From Bacteroidota bacterium (GTDB lineage: Bacteria; Bacteroidota; Bacteroidia; Bacteroidales; UBA7960), in contig JAGXRQ010000043.1 in assembly GCA_018335675.1 (NCBI GenBank), forward strand, positions 1-54,616: 54,616 bases of DNA, given 5' to 3'. Made by a program: the position numbers and the translations under genes. Below, piece by piece: positions 16,223 through 26,498 of the stretch. How positions within the stretch are numbered: position 1 is the first letter of the stretch; each line of letters opens with the position of its first letter. The notes under the pieces are model-generated. The model made no database searches and was not told where the DNA came from. It saw only the letters and a list, made by a program, of their open reading frames with translations.

Positions 16223-18310
16223 TTAAAGTATAACAATAAATCTTACGCCATCATTTGTGTTTTCAAACTCAATTTTTCCACCTTCATGTTTTTCAATGAT
16301 TGTTTTTGACATGTATAATCCCAGTCCTGTGCCCTCTTCTGTGTTTTTAGTTGAGAAATATGGGTCGAATACTTTGTCAATATTTTTGGGTGATATTCCG
16401 CCTCCATTGTCGGTTATGGTAAGGCACGACTTCCCACTTATTTCAGTGAGAATAATCTCAATTTTTGGATTTGCCGGTTTTTCCTTTATTATTGCATCCT
16501 TTGCATTGTGAATAAGATTCAATACTACCTGTGAGTATTCATTTGGAAACCCGAATGCGAATACATTTTCCTGCAAATTATGAGAAATTTCAATATTATT
16601 TTTTCTGAGAACATCTTCAACAAAAGAAATACATTTTTTAACAACCTTATCTACTTCAAATCTTCTTTCTTTTTTGTCGGGTCTGAAAAAATACTGGAAA
16701 TCGGTTATAGTGTCTGACATAAAATAAATGAGGTTCATACATTTTGTAATTTTCTCATCAATATACTCCTCTGTTAGTTCTTCATTGTCAAATGCTGCGC
16801 GGAAGTTTTGTATAATTAGCCCAACTGCATTAAGTGGTTGTCGCCACTGATGAGCAATATTGGCTATCATTTCTCCCATTGCAGCCTGCCGGCTTTGCTG
16901 AATAAGCAACACATCCTTTTTGCGGTTTTCATTAATCTCTTCCTGAATTCTGTCTTCAAGTCCGGCGTTTATTCTTGCTAATTCATCGCCAGCTAATTTC
17001 AGCTCTTCCTTTTGTCTGGAAACTTCTTCGCAAACCTGTTCTAGCATCTGATTTTTTTGTGAGATGAGAGCATTGTTTTTCATCCTCTGTTTGTACGCAT
17101 AAAAAATAACCACAACCAACAAGCCTAATAATGCTGCACCTGCAATCAGAAAATTTAGTTTTAGTCTTTGTCTGCGGTAGTCAATTTCACTTTTTTCAAT
17201 TAAAAGATTCTGTCGTTCAATTTCCTGTTGTTTTTTCTCTGAGTCGTATTTTATTTGCATTTCAGTAACTGCCTTTGTTTTCTCTTCTTTAAACATAGAG
17301 TCTTTCACAGCAATAAGCATTTCTGCAGATTCAAAGGCTTTTTCATGCATTTTCAGTGATTTGTAAATCGAAATCAGAGTTTTTAGTGCTTCGTTTTTTC
17401 TTGGCAATGCATTAATTTCATTTGCAAGAGAAAGGGATTTTGTAGCATTATTAAGTGCTTCTCTTAGATATTCAGCTCTTTTATCTATATTCACATTTGA
17501 GAGTGAAATATTCAACTCAGCAATATTGGAATAAGCTATTGCCATAACGTTTCTATCGCCAAGTTCTTCAGAGATTTTCAACGACTCTTTAAGATATTCT
17601 ATTGACTCAGTGTATCTGCCTAAATGTCTGTAAGCCCCACCTATGTTATTATAACAAAGAGATAACCTAACTTTATCGTTAGTTTCCAAAGACAACGCAA
17701 TCGAATTTTTGTAATATTCAACCGCAGGCTCAAACATATCCCTGAAATAGTAAATGTTGCCGATGTTGATATAACTTAGAGACATGCCGTTTTTATCATT
17801 TCGTTCTTCAGCTAATAGCAGAGATTTTTTATAATATTCAATTGCTTCATCATAATCGCCTTTTTCGGCAAGTACAACTCCGATGTTGTTTATGCTGTGA
17901 AAAATGAGAGTTTTGTTTTCAATCAACTCAGCAATTTTGAGTGATTCAAAAAAATACTTTATAGATTGGTCGTAATATCCTCGAATGGCATTTACAATCC
18001 CAATATATCTTAAAGAGATAGCTTTAAAATACAACAGTCTGTTTTGGTATGATTCATTGGTTTTATTCTCACTAATAAGGTTATCTGCCATTGAGATAGC
18101 CATTTCATAAACAATAATAGAACTATCGGGGTTAGATATTCTGTATTCCATCCCAATATTTTCATTAAGAAGCAAAATTTTTATTGTATCGTGCTTTGCA
18201 TCATTATATTCTTGCCATAAACCTTTAAGCTTTATATTATCTGCAGATGCATTCAGACTTAAAAGTAGAAGAGCAGAAATTATGAAAAATCTTTCGGTGA
18301 ATCTTTTCAT
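16223..18310 (-). CDS. TPR-containing membrane sensor histidine kinase
   Basis: 695 residues. Signal peptide (1-23, ending LLSLNASA), about seven TPR units (~70-330, e.g. NNIGVVLAEKGDYDEAIEYY), one membrane segment (~385-407, LIAGAALLGLLVVVIFYAY), a coiled coil, then a transmitter. Phospho-acceptor His487 lies in AHQWRQPLNAVGL, the HPK4-like form, and the ATPase domain has DNGGGISPKNI and GTGLGLYMSK. There is no receiver domain. It starts 15 bases after the propeller kinase stop on the same strand, so they form an operon. From MGEMIANIAHQWRQPLNAVG the two transmitters are nearly identical, which points to duplication of the kinase half onto different sensors. No response regulator is nearby. 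The periplasmic TPR ligand is unknown. Confidence 0.92.
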   Translation of the reverse strand: MKRFTERFFIISALLLLSLNASADNIKLKGLWQEYNDAKHDTIKILLLNENIGMEYRISNPDSSIIVYEMAISMADNLISENKTNESYQNRLLYFKAISLRYIGIVNAIRGYYDQSIKYFFESLKIAELIENKTLIFHSINNIGVVLAEKGDYDEAIEYYKKSLLLAEERNDKNGMSLSYINIGNIYYFRDMFEPAVEYYKNSIALSLETNDKVRLSLCYNNIGGAYRHLGRYTESIEYLKESLKISEELGDRNVMAIAYSNIAELNISLSNVNIDKRAEYLREALNNATKSLSLANEINALPRKNEALKTLISIYKSLKMHEKAFESAEMLIAVKDSMFKEEKTKAVTEMQIKYDSEKKQQEIERQNLLIEKSEIDYRRQRLKLNFLIAGAALLGLLVVVIFYAYKQRMKNNALISQKNQMLEQVCEEVSRQKEELKLAGDELARINAGLEDRIQEEINENRKKDVLLIQQSRQAAMGEMIANIAHQWRQPLNAVGLIIQNFRAAFDNEELTEEYIDEKITKCMNLIYFMSDTITDFQYFFRPDKKERRFEVDKVVKKCISFVEDVLRKNNIEISHNLQENVFAFGFPNEYSQVVLNLIHNAKDAIIKEKPANPKIEIILTEISGKSCLTITDNGGGISPKNIDKVFDPYFSTKNTEEGTGLGLYMSKTIIEKHEGGKIEFENTNDGVRFIVIL

Positions 18311-18325
18311 TTTTTTTGTAATAAG

Positions 18326-21300
18326 TTATACAATGATAGTAAACTTAGCACCCTTTTCAGTGTTTTCAACGGTTAAACTACTGCCTTCCAATTTCTCAAT
18401 AATAGTTTTTGACATATAAAGACCTAAGCCGGTTCCTTCACCTGATTTTTTAGTTGAGAAGTAAGGATCGAATATTTTTTTCTCAATGCCGGTTGGAATC
18501 CCACCTCCATTATCTTCAATTGTTAGGCAAGATTTTCCATTATGTGTTGTCAAAATAAAAGAAATTTTTGGTTCTTTAATTTTATTATCAACCAAAACAT
18601 CTTTAGCGTTATTAATTATGTTCAAAACAACCTGTGCGTATTCATTTGGATACCCATAAGCAAATATATCATCCTCAAGATTGTATTCTATAGTTACGTT
18701 GCATTTTTTCAAAGTATCTTCAACAAAAGAAATACTTCGCATTACAATTTTTCTAACATCAAATTTGCTTGCCATTTTATCGGGCTTAAAGAAATCTCTG
18801 AAGTCATTAATAGTGTCAGACATATACTGAATTATATCCATGCTTTGCTTCACTTTATTATCCAAATATTCCTGAGTCATTTCGTTATAATCATATGCTT
18901 CCTGGATATTCTGTATAATTAATCCAACGGCATTTAGAGGTTGTCTCCATTGATGTGCTATGTTGGCAATCATTTCTCCCATTGCTGCCTGTCGGCTTTG
19001 TTGAATTAGCAAAAAGTCTTTTTTTCTACTTTCGGCAAGTTGCTCTGCGATTCTATCTTCAAGGTTTGAATTAATTTTTTCAAGCTCACGACTTTGAACT
19101 TGCAATTCTTCTTTTTGCTGTAATATTTCTTCTTTCTGCTCAAGAATTTCCTGATTTTTTTCTTCAACCAAACCCTTTTGTCTTTCAGCTTCTTCCTTTT
19201 GCAATAATAGCTCTGCAGTTCTTTCCTCAACTTTTCTTGCCAATATAAGCTTCTCTCGTGTTAGGCTTCCCAGTCTCCATTTAAAGAAAAACCAAACTGC
19301 TAAAAGAAAAGTAAAAAGATAAATGACATACATCCAAAATGCTCTAAACCAAGGAGGTGAAACTCTAAAAGAATAGCTAATCGGTTCACTCCAGATTCCT
19401 TCGGCGCTTTGTGCTCTTACTTTAAACGTATATTTTCCTTCCCACAAATTACTGAATGTAACAAAATTATTTTTTGTAACAGGCCTCCAATTTTTATCCA
19501 TGCCCTCAAGCATATATTGGTAGTTTATCATTAAATTTCGCCCCGTTTCAATAGCTATAAATTCGAAGGTTATATGATTATGCTCGTAGGGTAACACGAG
19601 ATTCTCCGGTATGTTGGTAAACTTTGATATGTTGTCGAATCTGATATTTTCGTAAAGACTTAACACTTCATTATACATATCGCAAGTAAGCGCTCTACCA
19701 TAAGTCATAATTTGTTGTTGAGCCAGGATAATACTGTCATTTTTTTGCTCATTATTGAGACCTTTGCACTTCTTTTGAAAATGCTTCAATGAATACCAGC
19801 AAATGTTTTTTTCATTAATTCTAATGTTTTTTAGTAAGATATTAGGCGGTTGAGTTGACCTTCTGATAGACTTAGGGTCAAAACATGCTACTTTGTCGTC
19901 GCCGCAGCCTGCCCAAATAATTCCTTTATCTTTCATTTTGCCAAATGGCAATCCTACTTGAGAAATGCACATGGCATTTGAATTTATATCCTTAAGAGGG
20001 AACCCTGTTTGGTTATTGTATATTTCCCAATATGGAATGAAATTGTTTTTTAATGTTTCATTATCAACAGCTAGATGGCCGCTTGTAAACTTTTTGTCAG
20101 AGTTTTTTTCAGTAAAAAACAACCCGCTGTACCCCAGGTTCGTCCCAATCCAGATAATACCATCTTCATCCTCTACCATATCATAAACTACATCATCAGC
20201 AAGTCCATCGTCGGTAGTAAATTTGATAAACGAATTACCATCATATCTGTTAACACCACCGCCATATGTCCCAAACCATATATAGCCGTTGCTGTCTATT
20301 AATATTTTCCTTACCCAATTGTGAGCAATTCCATCTTCGGTTGTGAAATTATAAAATCTTTGTCCATCGAATTTGCTTACACCACCTCCATAAGTACTAG
20401 CCCAAATATTACCGCTTTTGTCTTCTTCTATGCTCCTAACCATTGGGTGAGTCAGACCATGTTCTGTTCTGTAGTTCACAAATGATTTTCCATCAAATTT
20501 GCTGATGCCATTTGCTGTTCCAAACCAAAATGTATTTTCGGGATCTTTATATATGCATAGCACTCTTGTATGCGCAAGTCCATTTTCGGATGTGTATATT
20601 ACGGCTTTTTCATCTTTGAATAATACTAAGCCCTCAGTTGTGCCAATCCACGTGCTGCCGTCGTCATTAGGGTGAATGCAATAGATGGTATTAATAGGAA
20701 TTCCATTTTCGAATTTATAGTTGTAAAAATATAAACCATCAAAAACACTGAATCCGCCACCATTTGTGCCATACCAGAGTCTGCCTTTGTTGTCTTCGGC
20801 AATATGTCTAACGGCATTATAGATTAGTCCTTGTTCTTTTTTATAAATGGTAAAAGCTTTGCCATTATATCTGCTGGCACCACCACCGTCTGTCCCAAAC
20901 CAAATATTTCCGTGCTTATCTTCTGTAACTCCTCTAAGAATGTTGTTTGCAATTCCTTCGTTAGTAGTGAAATTTGTGAAATGTTTGCCGTCAAACATAC
21001 TTGCTCCTCCTCCATGAGTGGCAAACCAAATATTGCCGTTTCTATCCTCTATAAGGTCTCGAATAACATTATGAGCAAGACCTTCTTTAACGGTATAATT
21101 TGTAAATTTTTGCCCATCAAAATAACTTGCTCCACCTCCAAATGTAGCAAACCAGAAATTTCCAAGTCTGTCTTCTACAATACCTCTTACAACATTGTGA
21201 ACAAGGCCGTCTTTTACTGAATAATTCAAAAAGCTATTACCATCAAATTTGCTAACGCCGTTTTCAGTGCCAAACCACATATTGCCTTCTCTGTCTTTAA

Positions 21301-21925
21301 TAATATCCCATACAATGTTGCTTGGTAATCCATCATCCTGAGTAAGTGTTTTAAAACTTTCCCCATCATAAATACTTACTCCTCCTCCAAATGTTCCTAT
21401 CCATATTTTACCTTCTCCGTCGTCAAATACTTGCCAGATAGTGTTATTTGCCAAGCCGTCATCTGTGGTGAAGCTTTCAAATGATATTCCGTCATATTTT
21501 GTTAAACCACCACCAAAAGAACCAAGCCAAATGTTGCCATTAGAGTCTTCGCTAATTGCCCATATAGAGTTATGAATTAATCCGTTTTTTGAAGTAATTG
21601 TCCTAAATGATTTCCCATTATAAATACTTACGCCACCGCCATGAGTGCCAATCCATATTTCTCCTCTACTGTCAGTAAATACACAAGTTATATTGCTCAA
21701 TGCAAGGCCCTGCTCAGTATCGAAATTTGTGAAATGACCAACCGGGCTATTCGCCTTTACTTTTTCAAATGAAATTATATTGAGATTTTTTGGCGGAGGA
21801 AGGTCTTTTATGAATTTTACTTCAGGTGGGGGAGGTGTATCAAATTCTTTTGTGTTCGCAAACAAAACTACTGATATTAATAGTATAAGCGAAGAAACCA
21901 TTAATACTTGCATGTGCTTTTTCAT
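18326..21925 (-). CDS. two-component propeller sensor histidine kinase (Reg_prop, Y_Y_Y)
   Basis: 1199 residues from the ATG at 21925. That start gives a standard signal peptide (MKKHMQVLMVSSLILLISV); an ATG at 21976 is in frame but adds a second hydrophobic run and lies only 11 bases from a TATATTTG box at 21987-21994. The periplasmic part has 13 propeller repeats of ~42 residues (W-[IFL]-G-T-x-GGG followed by FDG-x-x-F), then a Y_Y_Y domain (YQYMLEGMDKNWRPV), one membrane helix near 850, a Gln/Glu-rich coiled coil, and a transmitter with His991 (AHQWRQPL) and GEGTGLGLYMSK. Classical relatives in this phylum add a receiver and an AraC output and respond to glycans. This one has neither, and stops after the ATPase domain. 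Confidence 0.93.
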   Translation of the reverse strand: MKKHMQVLMVSSLILLISVVLFANTKEFDTPPPPEVKFIKDLPPPKNLNIISFEKVKANSPVGHFTNFDTEQGLALSNITCVFTDSRGEIWIGTHGGGVSIYNGKSFRTITSKNGLIHNSIWAISEDSNGNIWLGSFGGGLTKYDGISFESFTTDDGLANNTIWQVFDDGEGKIWIGTFGGGVSIYDGESFKTLTQDDGLPSNIVWDIIKDREGNMWFGTENGVSKFDGNSFLNYSVKDGLVHNVVRGIVEDRLGNFWFATFGGGASYFDGQKFTNYTVKEGLAHNVIRDLIEDRNGNIWFATHGGGASMFDGKHFTNFTTNEGIANNILRGVTEDKHGNIWFGTDGGGASRYNGKAFTIYKKEQGLIYNAVRHIAEDNKGRLWYGTNGGGFSVFDGLYFYNYKFENGIPINTIYCIHPNDDGSTWIGTTEGLVLFKDEKAVIYTSENGLAHTRVLCIYKDPENTFWFGTANGISKFDGKSFVNYRTEHGLTHPMVRSIEEDKSGNIWASTYGGGVSKFDGQRFYNFTTEDGIAHNWVRKILIDSNGYIWFGTYGGGVNRYDGNSFIKFTTDDGLADDVVYDMVEDEDGIIWIGTNLGYSGLFFTEKNSDKKFTSGHLAVDNETLKNNFIPYWEIYNNQTGFPLKDINSNAMCISQVGLPFGKMKDKGIIWAGCGDDKVACFDPKSIRRSTQPPNILLKNIRINEKNICWYSLKHFQKKCKGLNNEQKNDSIILAQQQIMTYGRALTCDMYNEVLSLYENIRFDNISKFTNIPENLVLPYEHNHITFEFIAIETGRNLMINYQYMLEGMDKNWRPVTKNNFVTFSNLWEGKYTFKVRAQSAEGIWSEPISYSFRVSPPWFRAFWMYVIYLFTFLLAVWFFFKWRLGSLTREKLILARKVEERTAELLLQKEEAERQKGLVEEKNQEILEQKEEILQQKEELQVQSRELEKINSNLEDRIAEQLAESRKKDFLLIQQSRQAAMGEMIANIAHQWRQPLNAVGLIIQNIQEAYDYNEMTQEYLDNKVKQSMDIIQYMSDTINDFRDFFKPDKMASKFDVRKIVMRSISFVEDTLKKCNVTIEYNLEDDIFAYGYPNEYAQVVLNIINNAKDVLVDNKIKEPKISFILTTHNGKSCLTIEDNGGGIPTGIEKKIFDPYFSTKKSGEGTGLGLYMSKTIIEKLEGSSLTVENTEKGAKFTIIV

Positions 21926-22068
21926 AAGCAGTAGAATTAGTGAAATTGTTAGAATGTTGGATGAAATTGAATTCACCTCTAGGTAACAAATATAATAATA
22001 AATCCAGATTTTTTATGTTTTATTCACAATTCAAAATGCATTACGCAAAGATTTTCATGAAAATCTTG

Positions 22069-22076
22069 TAAATTTG
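22069..22076 (+). promoter_or_regulatory. -7 box before recR
   Basis: TAAATTTG, an exact TAnnTTTG match, 26 bases before the recR start. No TTG lies at the expected spacing. Confidence 0.4.
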
Positions 22077-22102
22077 GCATATTAATTATCAACACTTAAA
22101 TT

Positions 22103-22723
22103 TTGGAAGTATTCTCGTCAAAATTATTACAGGCAGCTGTCGATTCTTTTACGCGACTGCCGGGTATAGGAAGGAAAACAGCTTTGCGACTTGTTTTGCA
22201 CTTGCTAAAACAAGACCCGGATGTTGTGGAAAGTTTTTCGCAGTCGATTCAGCAACTGAAAAATGAAGTTGTGTATTGTAAGAAATGTCACAACATTAGC
22301 GATAGTGAGCTATGTTCAATTTGTTCTTCACATGGTCGCGACCCGTCTTTGCTATGCGTAGTTGAGGATATTCGCGATATAATTGCAATTGAAAATACAG
22401 GACAGTTTTTTGGATTATACCATGTTTTAGGTGGAATTATTTCTCCAATGGATGGAATAGGACCAAAAGACCTTAATATCGAATCTCTTATTGAAAGAGC
22501 TAATAATCCAGAATTAAAAGAAATAGTGTTTGCGCTCAGCACTACTATGGAAGGAGATACTACAAACTATTATCTTTTCAAAAAGCTTAGCCACCTTAAT
22601 CTGAAACTTACTGTTATTGCACGTGGTATTGCAATTGGCGACGAACTGGAATATGCCGATGAAGTAACCCTTGGAAGAAGTATCATAAACCGCACACCAT
22701 ACGAACATAGCCTTAGCCGATGA
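22103..22723 (+). CDS. recR: recombination mediator protein RecR
   Basis: 206 residues, near the usual 200. RecR loads RecA at gaps together with RecO/RecF. Visible features: the helix-hairpin-helix ([20 protein letters not shown]), a four-Cys zinc site ([16 protein letters not shown]), and a Toprim domain starting [13 protein letters not shown] and continuing [16 protein letters not shown]. The C-terminus has [25 protein letters not shown]. The start is a TTG at 22103; no ATG occurs between the -7 box and the conserved SSKLLQ..D start of the family, so the TTG is the best choice. Its stop overlaps the start of the next gene by four bases, indicating coupled translation. Confidence 0.96.
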   Translation: MEVFSSKLLQAAVDSFTRLPGIGRKTALRLVLHLLKQDPDVVESFSQSIQQLKNEVVYCKKCHNISDSELCSICSSHGRDPSLLCVVEDIRDIIAIENTGQFFGLYHVLGGIISPMDGIGPKDLNIESLIERANNPELKEIVFALSTTMEGDTTNYYLFKKLSHLNLKLTVIARGIAIGDELEYADEVTLGRSIINRTPYEHSLSR

Positions 22724-24678
22724 AGATGGACCTTTCTGTTATTATTGTCAACTACAACGTAAAATACTTTCTTGAGCAATGCCTCAAATCAGTGTTTAAT
22801 GCTACTGATGGAATTGATATGGAAGTTTTTGTTGTTGACAATAACTCTGTTGATGGCTCTCAGCAAATGGTGAAAGACAAATTTCCTCAGGTTCATCTTA
22901 TCGATAACAAAGAAAATCTGGGTTTTAGCAAGGCCAACAATCAGGCAATGGCAATTGCAAAAGGTAGGTATATGTTGCTGCTCAATCCCGACACCGTAGT
23001 AGAAGACGACACTTTTAGAAAGGTTGTTGCTTTTATGGATGAACATCCGGATGCAGGCGGTTTGGGTGTGAAAATGCTTGACGGGAAAGGACATTTTCTG
23101 CCGGAGTCTAAGCGTGGGCTTCCAACTCCTTCTGTAGCTTTCTATAAAATATTCGGATTATCTGCTTTGTTTCCAAAATCAAGAATCTTTGGCAAATATC
23201 ATCTTGGATTTTTGGATAAAGATAAAGTTCATGAAGTTGAAGTGCTGTCGGGTGCTTTTATGATGCTTAGAACAGAAACTCTCAAAAAGACAGGATTTCT
23301 TGATGAGGATTTCTTTATGTATGGCGAGGATATCGACATGTCGTATCGAATTACAAAAGCAGGATTTAAAAACTACTATTTCCCAAATACCAGAATAATC
23401 CATTATAAAGGTGAAAGCACAAAGAAAAGCAGCATAAATTATGTGTTTGTATTTTATAATGCAATGATAATTTTTGCGAAAAAGCACTTCTCTAAAAACA
23501 ATGCAAAGCTTTTTTCATTCTTTATAAATCTGGCAATTTACTTCAGAGCATCGTTGGCAATATTTAATAGGTTTGTGAAAAGAGTTTTCTGGCCTGTGTT
23601 CGATTTTGCATTAATTTATACCGGTTATTTCTTTATAAAGAACTATTGGGAACATCAGTATATGATGGCAGATTACCAGTATTATCCGCCTTACTTTATG
23701 CAAATTATCGTCCCGGCATACATTCTTGTATGGATGTTTTCAGCCTGGCTTAGTGGTGGCTATGATAAGCCTGTGAAGTTGTTTAGAATTATCAGAGGTA
23801 TTGGGTTGGGTACTGTTATAATACTAGTTATTTATGCTCTTTTGCCAATTTCATTGAGGTTTTCAAGAGCATTGATTTTAATGGGCGGACTTTGGGCTTT
23901 AATTTCTATGATAAGCACAAGAAGTCTTTTCCATATTTTGAAGTTTAAAAATCTTGGCGTAGGAAGCGACAAAAACAAAAGGATTTTAATTGCCGGAAAC
24001 AATGATGAACCTTCAAGGATTGCCACACTTATAAGGGCTCACTCAAATCCTGCATTTATCGGATTGGTAAACTATGGCAATAATATCAAGTCAGACATAT
24101 ACATTGGAGAATTTTCTCAACTGAAAGAGATTGTTGAAGTTTATAAAATCGATGAAATAATTTTCTGCGGAGGTGAAATTCCTTCTCAGGAGATAATTGA
24201 TAAAATGTCGGAATTGGCACATCAGCAGGTGAGCTTTAAAATTGCGCCTCCCGAAAGTCTTTATATTATTGGAAGTAACAGCATTGATACTTTTGAAGAC
24301 ATGTTTATGGTTAATATAAACGCCATCAATAAACCTTCCAACGAAAGAATTAAAAAGCTTTTTGACCTTATAGTGTCGGGTGGGCTAGTTGTTTCATTGC
24401 CGCTAACTGTATTTGTTGTTAAAAAACCTCTGGGTATTATAAAGAATATTTTTTCTGTGCTTTTTGGAAGAAAGACTTGGATTGGATATAATGAGCTGCC
24501 AGACAACAAGCGACTGCCCAAATTAAGAAAATCTGTGCTTAATCCGGCTGACGCATTCAAAGGTAAAGAATTCGACTTGAAAACGCTTTCAAACCTTAAC
24601 AGCCTATATGCCAGAGAATACAAACCCGAAAACGACCTTTCAATCTTTCTCAAAGGCTTTAGAGAGCTAGGGAGGTAA
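22720..24678 (+). CDS. family 2 glycosyltransferase fused to a degenerate sugar-transferase-like membrane region
   Basis: 652 residues, start overlapping the recR stop. Residues 1-235 are a GT2 rhamnosyltransferase-like domain: [30 protein letters not shown] and [12 protein letters not shown]. Then come about four membrane segments (~285-400), a Rossmann/CoA-binding-like part ([12 protein letters not shown], ~425-520), and a C-terminal stretch ([52 protein letters not shown]) that matches both ends of the WbaP-like polyprenyl-phosphate sugar transferase domain. The middle of that domain, with its basic catalytic block, is absent. It probably builds a cell-surface glycan at the inner membrane. 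The donor sugar is unknown. Confidence 0.85.
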   Translation: MKMDLSVIIVNYNVKYFLEQCLKSVFNATDGIDMEVFVVDNNSVDGSQQMVKDKFPQVHLIDNKENLGFSKANNQAMAIAKGRYMLLLNPDTVVEDDTFRKVVAFMDEHPDAGGLGVKMLDGKGHFLPESKRGLPTPSVAFYKIFGLSALFPKSRIFGKYHLGFLDKDKVHEVEVLSGAFMMLRTETLKKTGFLDEDFFMYGEDIDMSYRITKAGFKNYYFPNTRIIHYKGESTKKSSINYVFVFYNAMIIFAKKHFSKNNAKLFSFFINLAIYFRASLAIFNRFVKRVFWPVFDFALIYTGYFFIKNYWEHQYMMADYQYYPPYFMQIIVPAYILVWMFSAWLSGGYDKPVKLFRIIRGIGLGTVIILVIYALLPISLRFSRALILMGGLWALISMISTRSLFHILKFKNLGVGSDKNKRILIAGNNDEPSRIATLIRAHSNPAFIGLVNYGNNIKSDIYIGEFSQLKEIVEVYKIDEIIFCGGEIPSQEIIDKMSELAHQQVSFKIAPPESLYIIGSNSIDTFEDMFMVNINAINKPSNERIKKLFDLIVSGGLVVSLPLTVFVVKKPLGIIKNIFSVLFGRKTWIGYNELPDNKRLPKLRKSVLNPADAFKGKEFDLKTLSNLNSLYAREYKPENDLSIFLKGFRELGR

Positions 24679-24704
24679 GAGTTATTATTTAATACTTTAT
24701 AGTC

Positions 24705-26285
24705 ATGAAACAGCTCAAAACATTGCTAATCGTAATTGCTATTAGCCTATTCTTTTCAGGTTGCAAAAACACAAATCAAGATTCCAAAGAGAATAATTAC
24801 AATGACTTTAAATATCTCGAATGGGATGTTTCAAAAATTCATGCCGGATATAAAAATGGTGATTTTACAATAGTTGAGGTGGTCTCGGAATTTATTAGTA
24901 GAATTGAATGTATTGACAAAAATGGTCCTGAATTAAATTCCGTCATACTAGTAAATCCCGATGCTCTTTCTATTGCTGCAATTTTAGATGAGGAAATGAC
25001 AAAGGGAATTATTAGAGGCCCTCTTCATGGAATACCTGTTGTTATAAAAGACAATATAGACACAAAGGACAATATGCCTAATACTGCAGGTTCTTTGGCA
25101 TTAGCAACTTCATTCCCTTTAAGTGATAGTTTTTTGGTTAAAAAGCTTAGAGAAGCTGGTGCTGTAGTTATTGGAAAAACAAATTTGAGTGAATGGGCCA
25201 ACTTTAGAGGGGAGCTTTCCTCAAGTGGTTGGAGTGCATTAGGCGGACAAACAAAAAACCCATACGACCTGAAAAGAAATCCTTGTGGGTCGAGCTCAGG
25301 CTCAGGTGTGGCTGTTTCTGCAAATCTTTCGGTAATTGCTATTGGCACTGAAACAAACGGTTCTATTGTATGCCCTTCACATGCAAATGGGATAGTTGGA
25401 CTTAAACCTACGGTTGGCTTGGTGAGCCGAAGTGGTGTAATCCCTATTTCTTTTTCCCAGGACTCTCCTGGGCCTATGGCCAGAAGTGTAAGAGATGTTG
25501 CTATTTGCCTGGGGGCTTTGGTAGGAATAGATTCATTAGATTCTAAAACTTTAGAAAGTGTTGGTAAATATCACAATGATTACACTCAATTTCTTAATGA
25601 AAATGGATTGAATGGAAAAAGAATTGGCATTTTCAAAACTCCTATAGGCATTAATTTTAAAGTTGATGAATTATTTGAAGAGGCAGTTGAATTTATGAAA
25701 AGTAAAGGTGCTGAGATTGTCGAACTTGAATATGTCACAGAACCCAAAACCGGACAATACTCCTTTGAAGTAATGCTTTATGAATATAAGGATGGACTTA
25801 ATAAATACTTTCAATCCTTAGGTCCAAATGCTCCAATTAAAACCATTGATGAACTAATTGAATTTAACAGAAATAATCCCAAAGAGCTGGCTTTCTTCAA
25901 TCAGAAATATTTGGAAATGGCTGCTGAGAAAGGCGATCTCAATTCAGCAGAATACAAAGACGCTCTAAATAAGATGATAAAAGGCAGCAGGCAAAATGGA
26001 ATTGACAAAGTGATGAACGAAAATAAACTTGATGCGATTATTGCACCAACAGGAAGTCCTGCTTGGCTAACCGACCATGCAAATGGTGATAGTTTTCAGT
26101 TTGGGAGTTCATCTCCATCTGCTCATTCGGGATACCCAATTATTTCATTACCTATGGGTTTTGTAGATGAATTGCCTGTTGGAATTTCTATATTCGGTAG
26201 AGCGTGGAGTGAGCCGATATTACTTGAAATTGCTTACTCTTATGAAGCAGGGACTAATCATAGAAGAGTTCCTCAGTTTAAATAA
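24705..26285 (+). CDS. lipoprotein amidase (amidase signature family)
   Basis: 526 residues. The N-terminus is a lipoprotein signal (LLIVIAISLFFSGCKN; lipobox Cys20), so the enzyme is exported and lipid-anchored. The catalytic Ser-cisSer-Lys triad is complete: Lys115 (VVIKDN), Ser196 in the Ser/Gly-rich signature (CGSSSGSGVAV), Ser220 (TNGSIVCP). The family hydrolyses amide bonds. Export suggests action on peptides or an external amide and not the GatA role in tRNA amidation; length and sequence also separate it from GatA. It begins 26 bases after the glycosyltransferase and may share its transcript. The specific substrate is not visible. Confidence 0.92.
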   Translation: MKQLKTLLIVIAISLFFSGCKNTNQDSKENNYNDFKYLEWDVSKIHAGYKNGDFTIVEVVSEFISRIECIDKNGPELNSVILVNPDALSIAAILDEEMTKGIIRGPLHGIPVVIKDNIDTKDNMPNTAGSLALATSFPLSDSFLVKKLREAGAVVIGKTNLSEWANFRGELSSSGWSALGGQTKNPYDLKRNPCGSSSGSGVAVSANLSVIAIGTETNGSIVCPSHANGIVGLKPTVGLVSRSGVIPISFSQDSPGPMARSVRDVAICLGALVGIDSLDSKTLESVGKYHNDYTQFLNENGLNGKRIGIFKTPIGINFKVDELFEEAVEFMKSKGAEIVELEYVTEPKTGQYSFEVMLYEYKDGLNKYFQSLGPNAPIKTIDELIEFNRNNPKELAFFNQKYLEMAAEKGDLNSAEYKDALNKMIKGSRQNGIDKVMNENKLDAIIAPTGSPAWLTDHANGDSFQFGSSSPSAHSGYPIISLPMGFVDELPVGISIFGRAWSEPILLEIAYSYEAGTNHRRVPQFK

Positions 26286-26380
26286 GTCCTGAGTCCTAAG
26301 TCCTGAGTCCTGAGTCAGGCTCAAATGTTAGTGGCTATTCCTTTGGGGTTTTTATTCCTCGCAAAAACCGCAAAGAAGAA
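26285..26380. repeat. left direct repeat flanking the RhuM/PLD gene
   Basis: Begins with heptamers AGTCCTG/AGTCCTA right after the amidase stop. 26314-26380 is identical for 67 bases to 27479-27545. The repeat contains the ATTCCTCGCAAAAACCG module; an inverted counterpart (TTGCGACCTTGGCGTGGAAT, also at about 4138-4157) follows at 26401-26419. Confidence 0.9.
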
Positions 26381-26498
26381 ATCTTTGCGTTCAAGCATTT
26401 TGCGACCTTGGCGTGGAATAAAACATTGTGAAGCAAAAAAAGATTTTAAAGATTGAAAGGCTTGAAAAAGCCTCGACTGATTAATTCTGATTTGAGAG

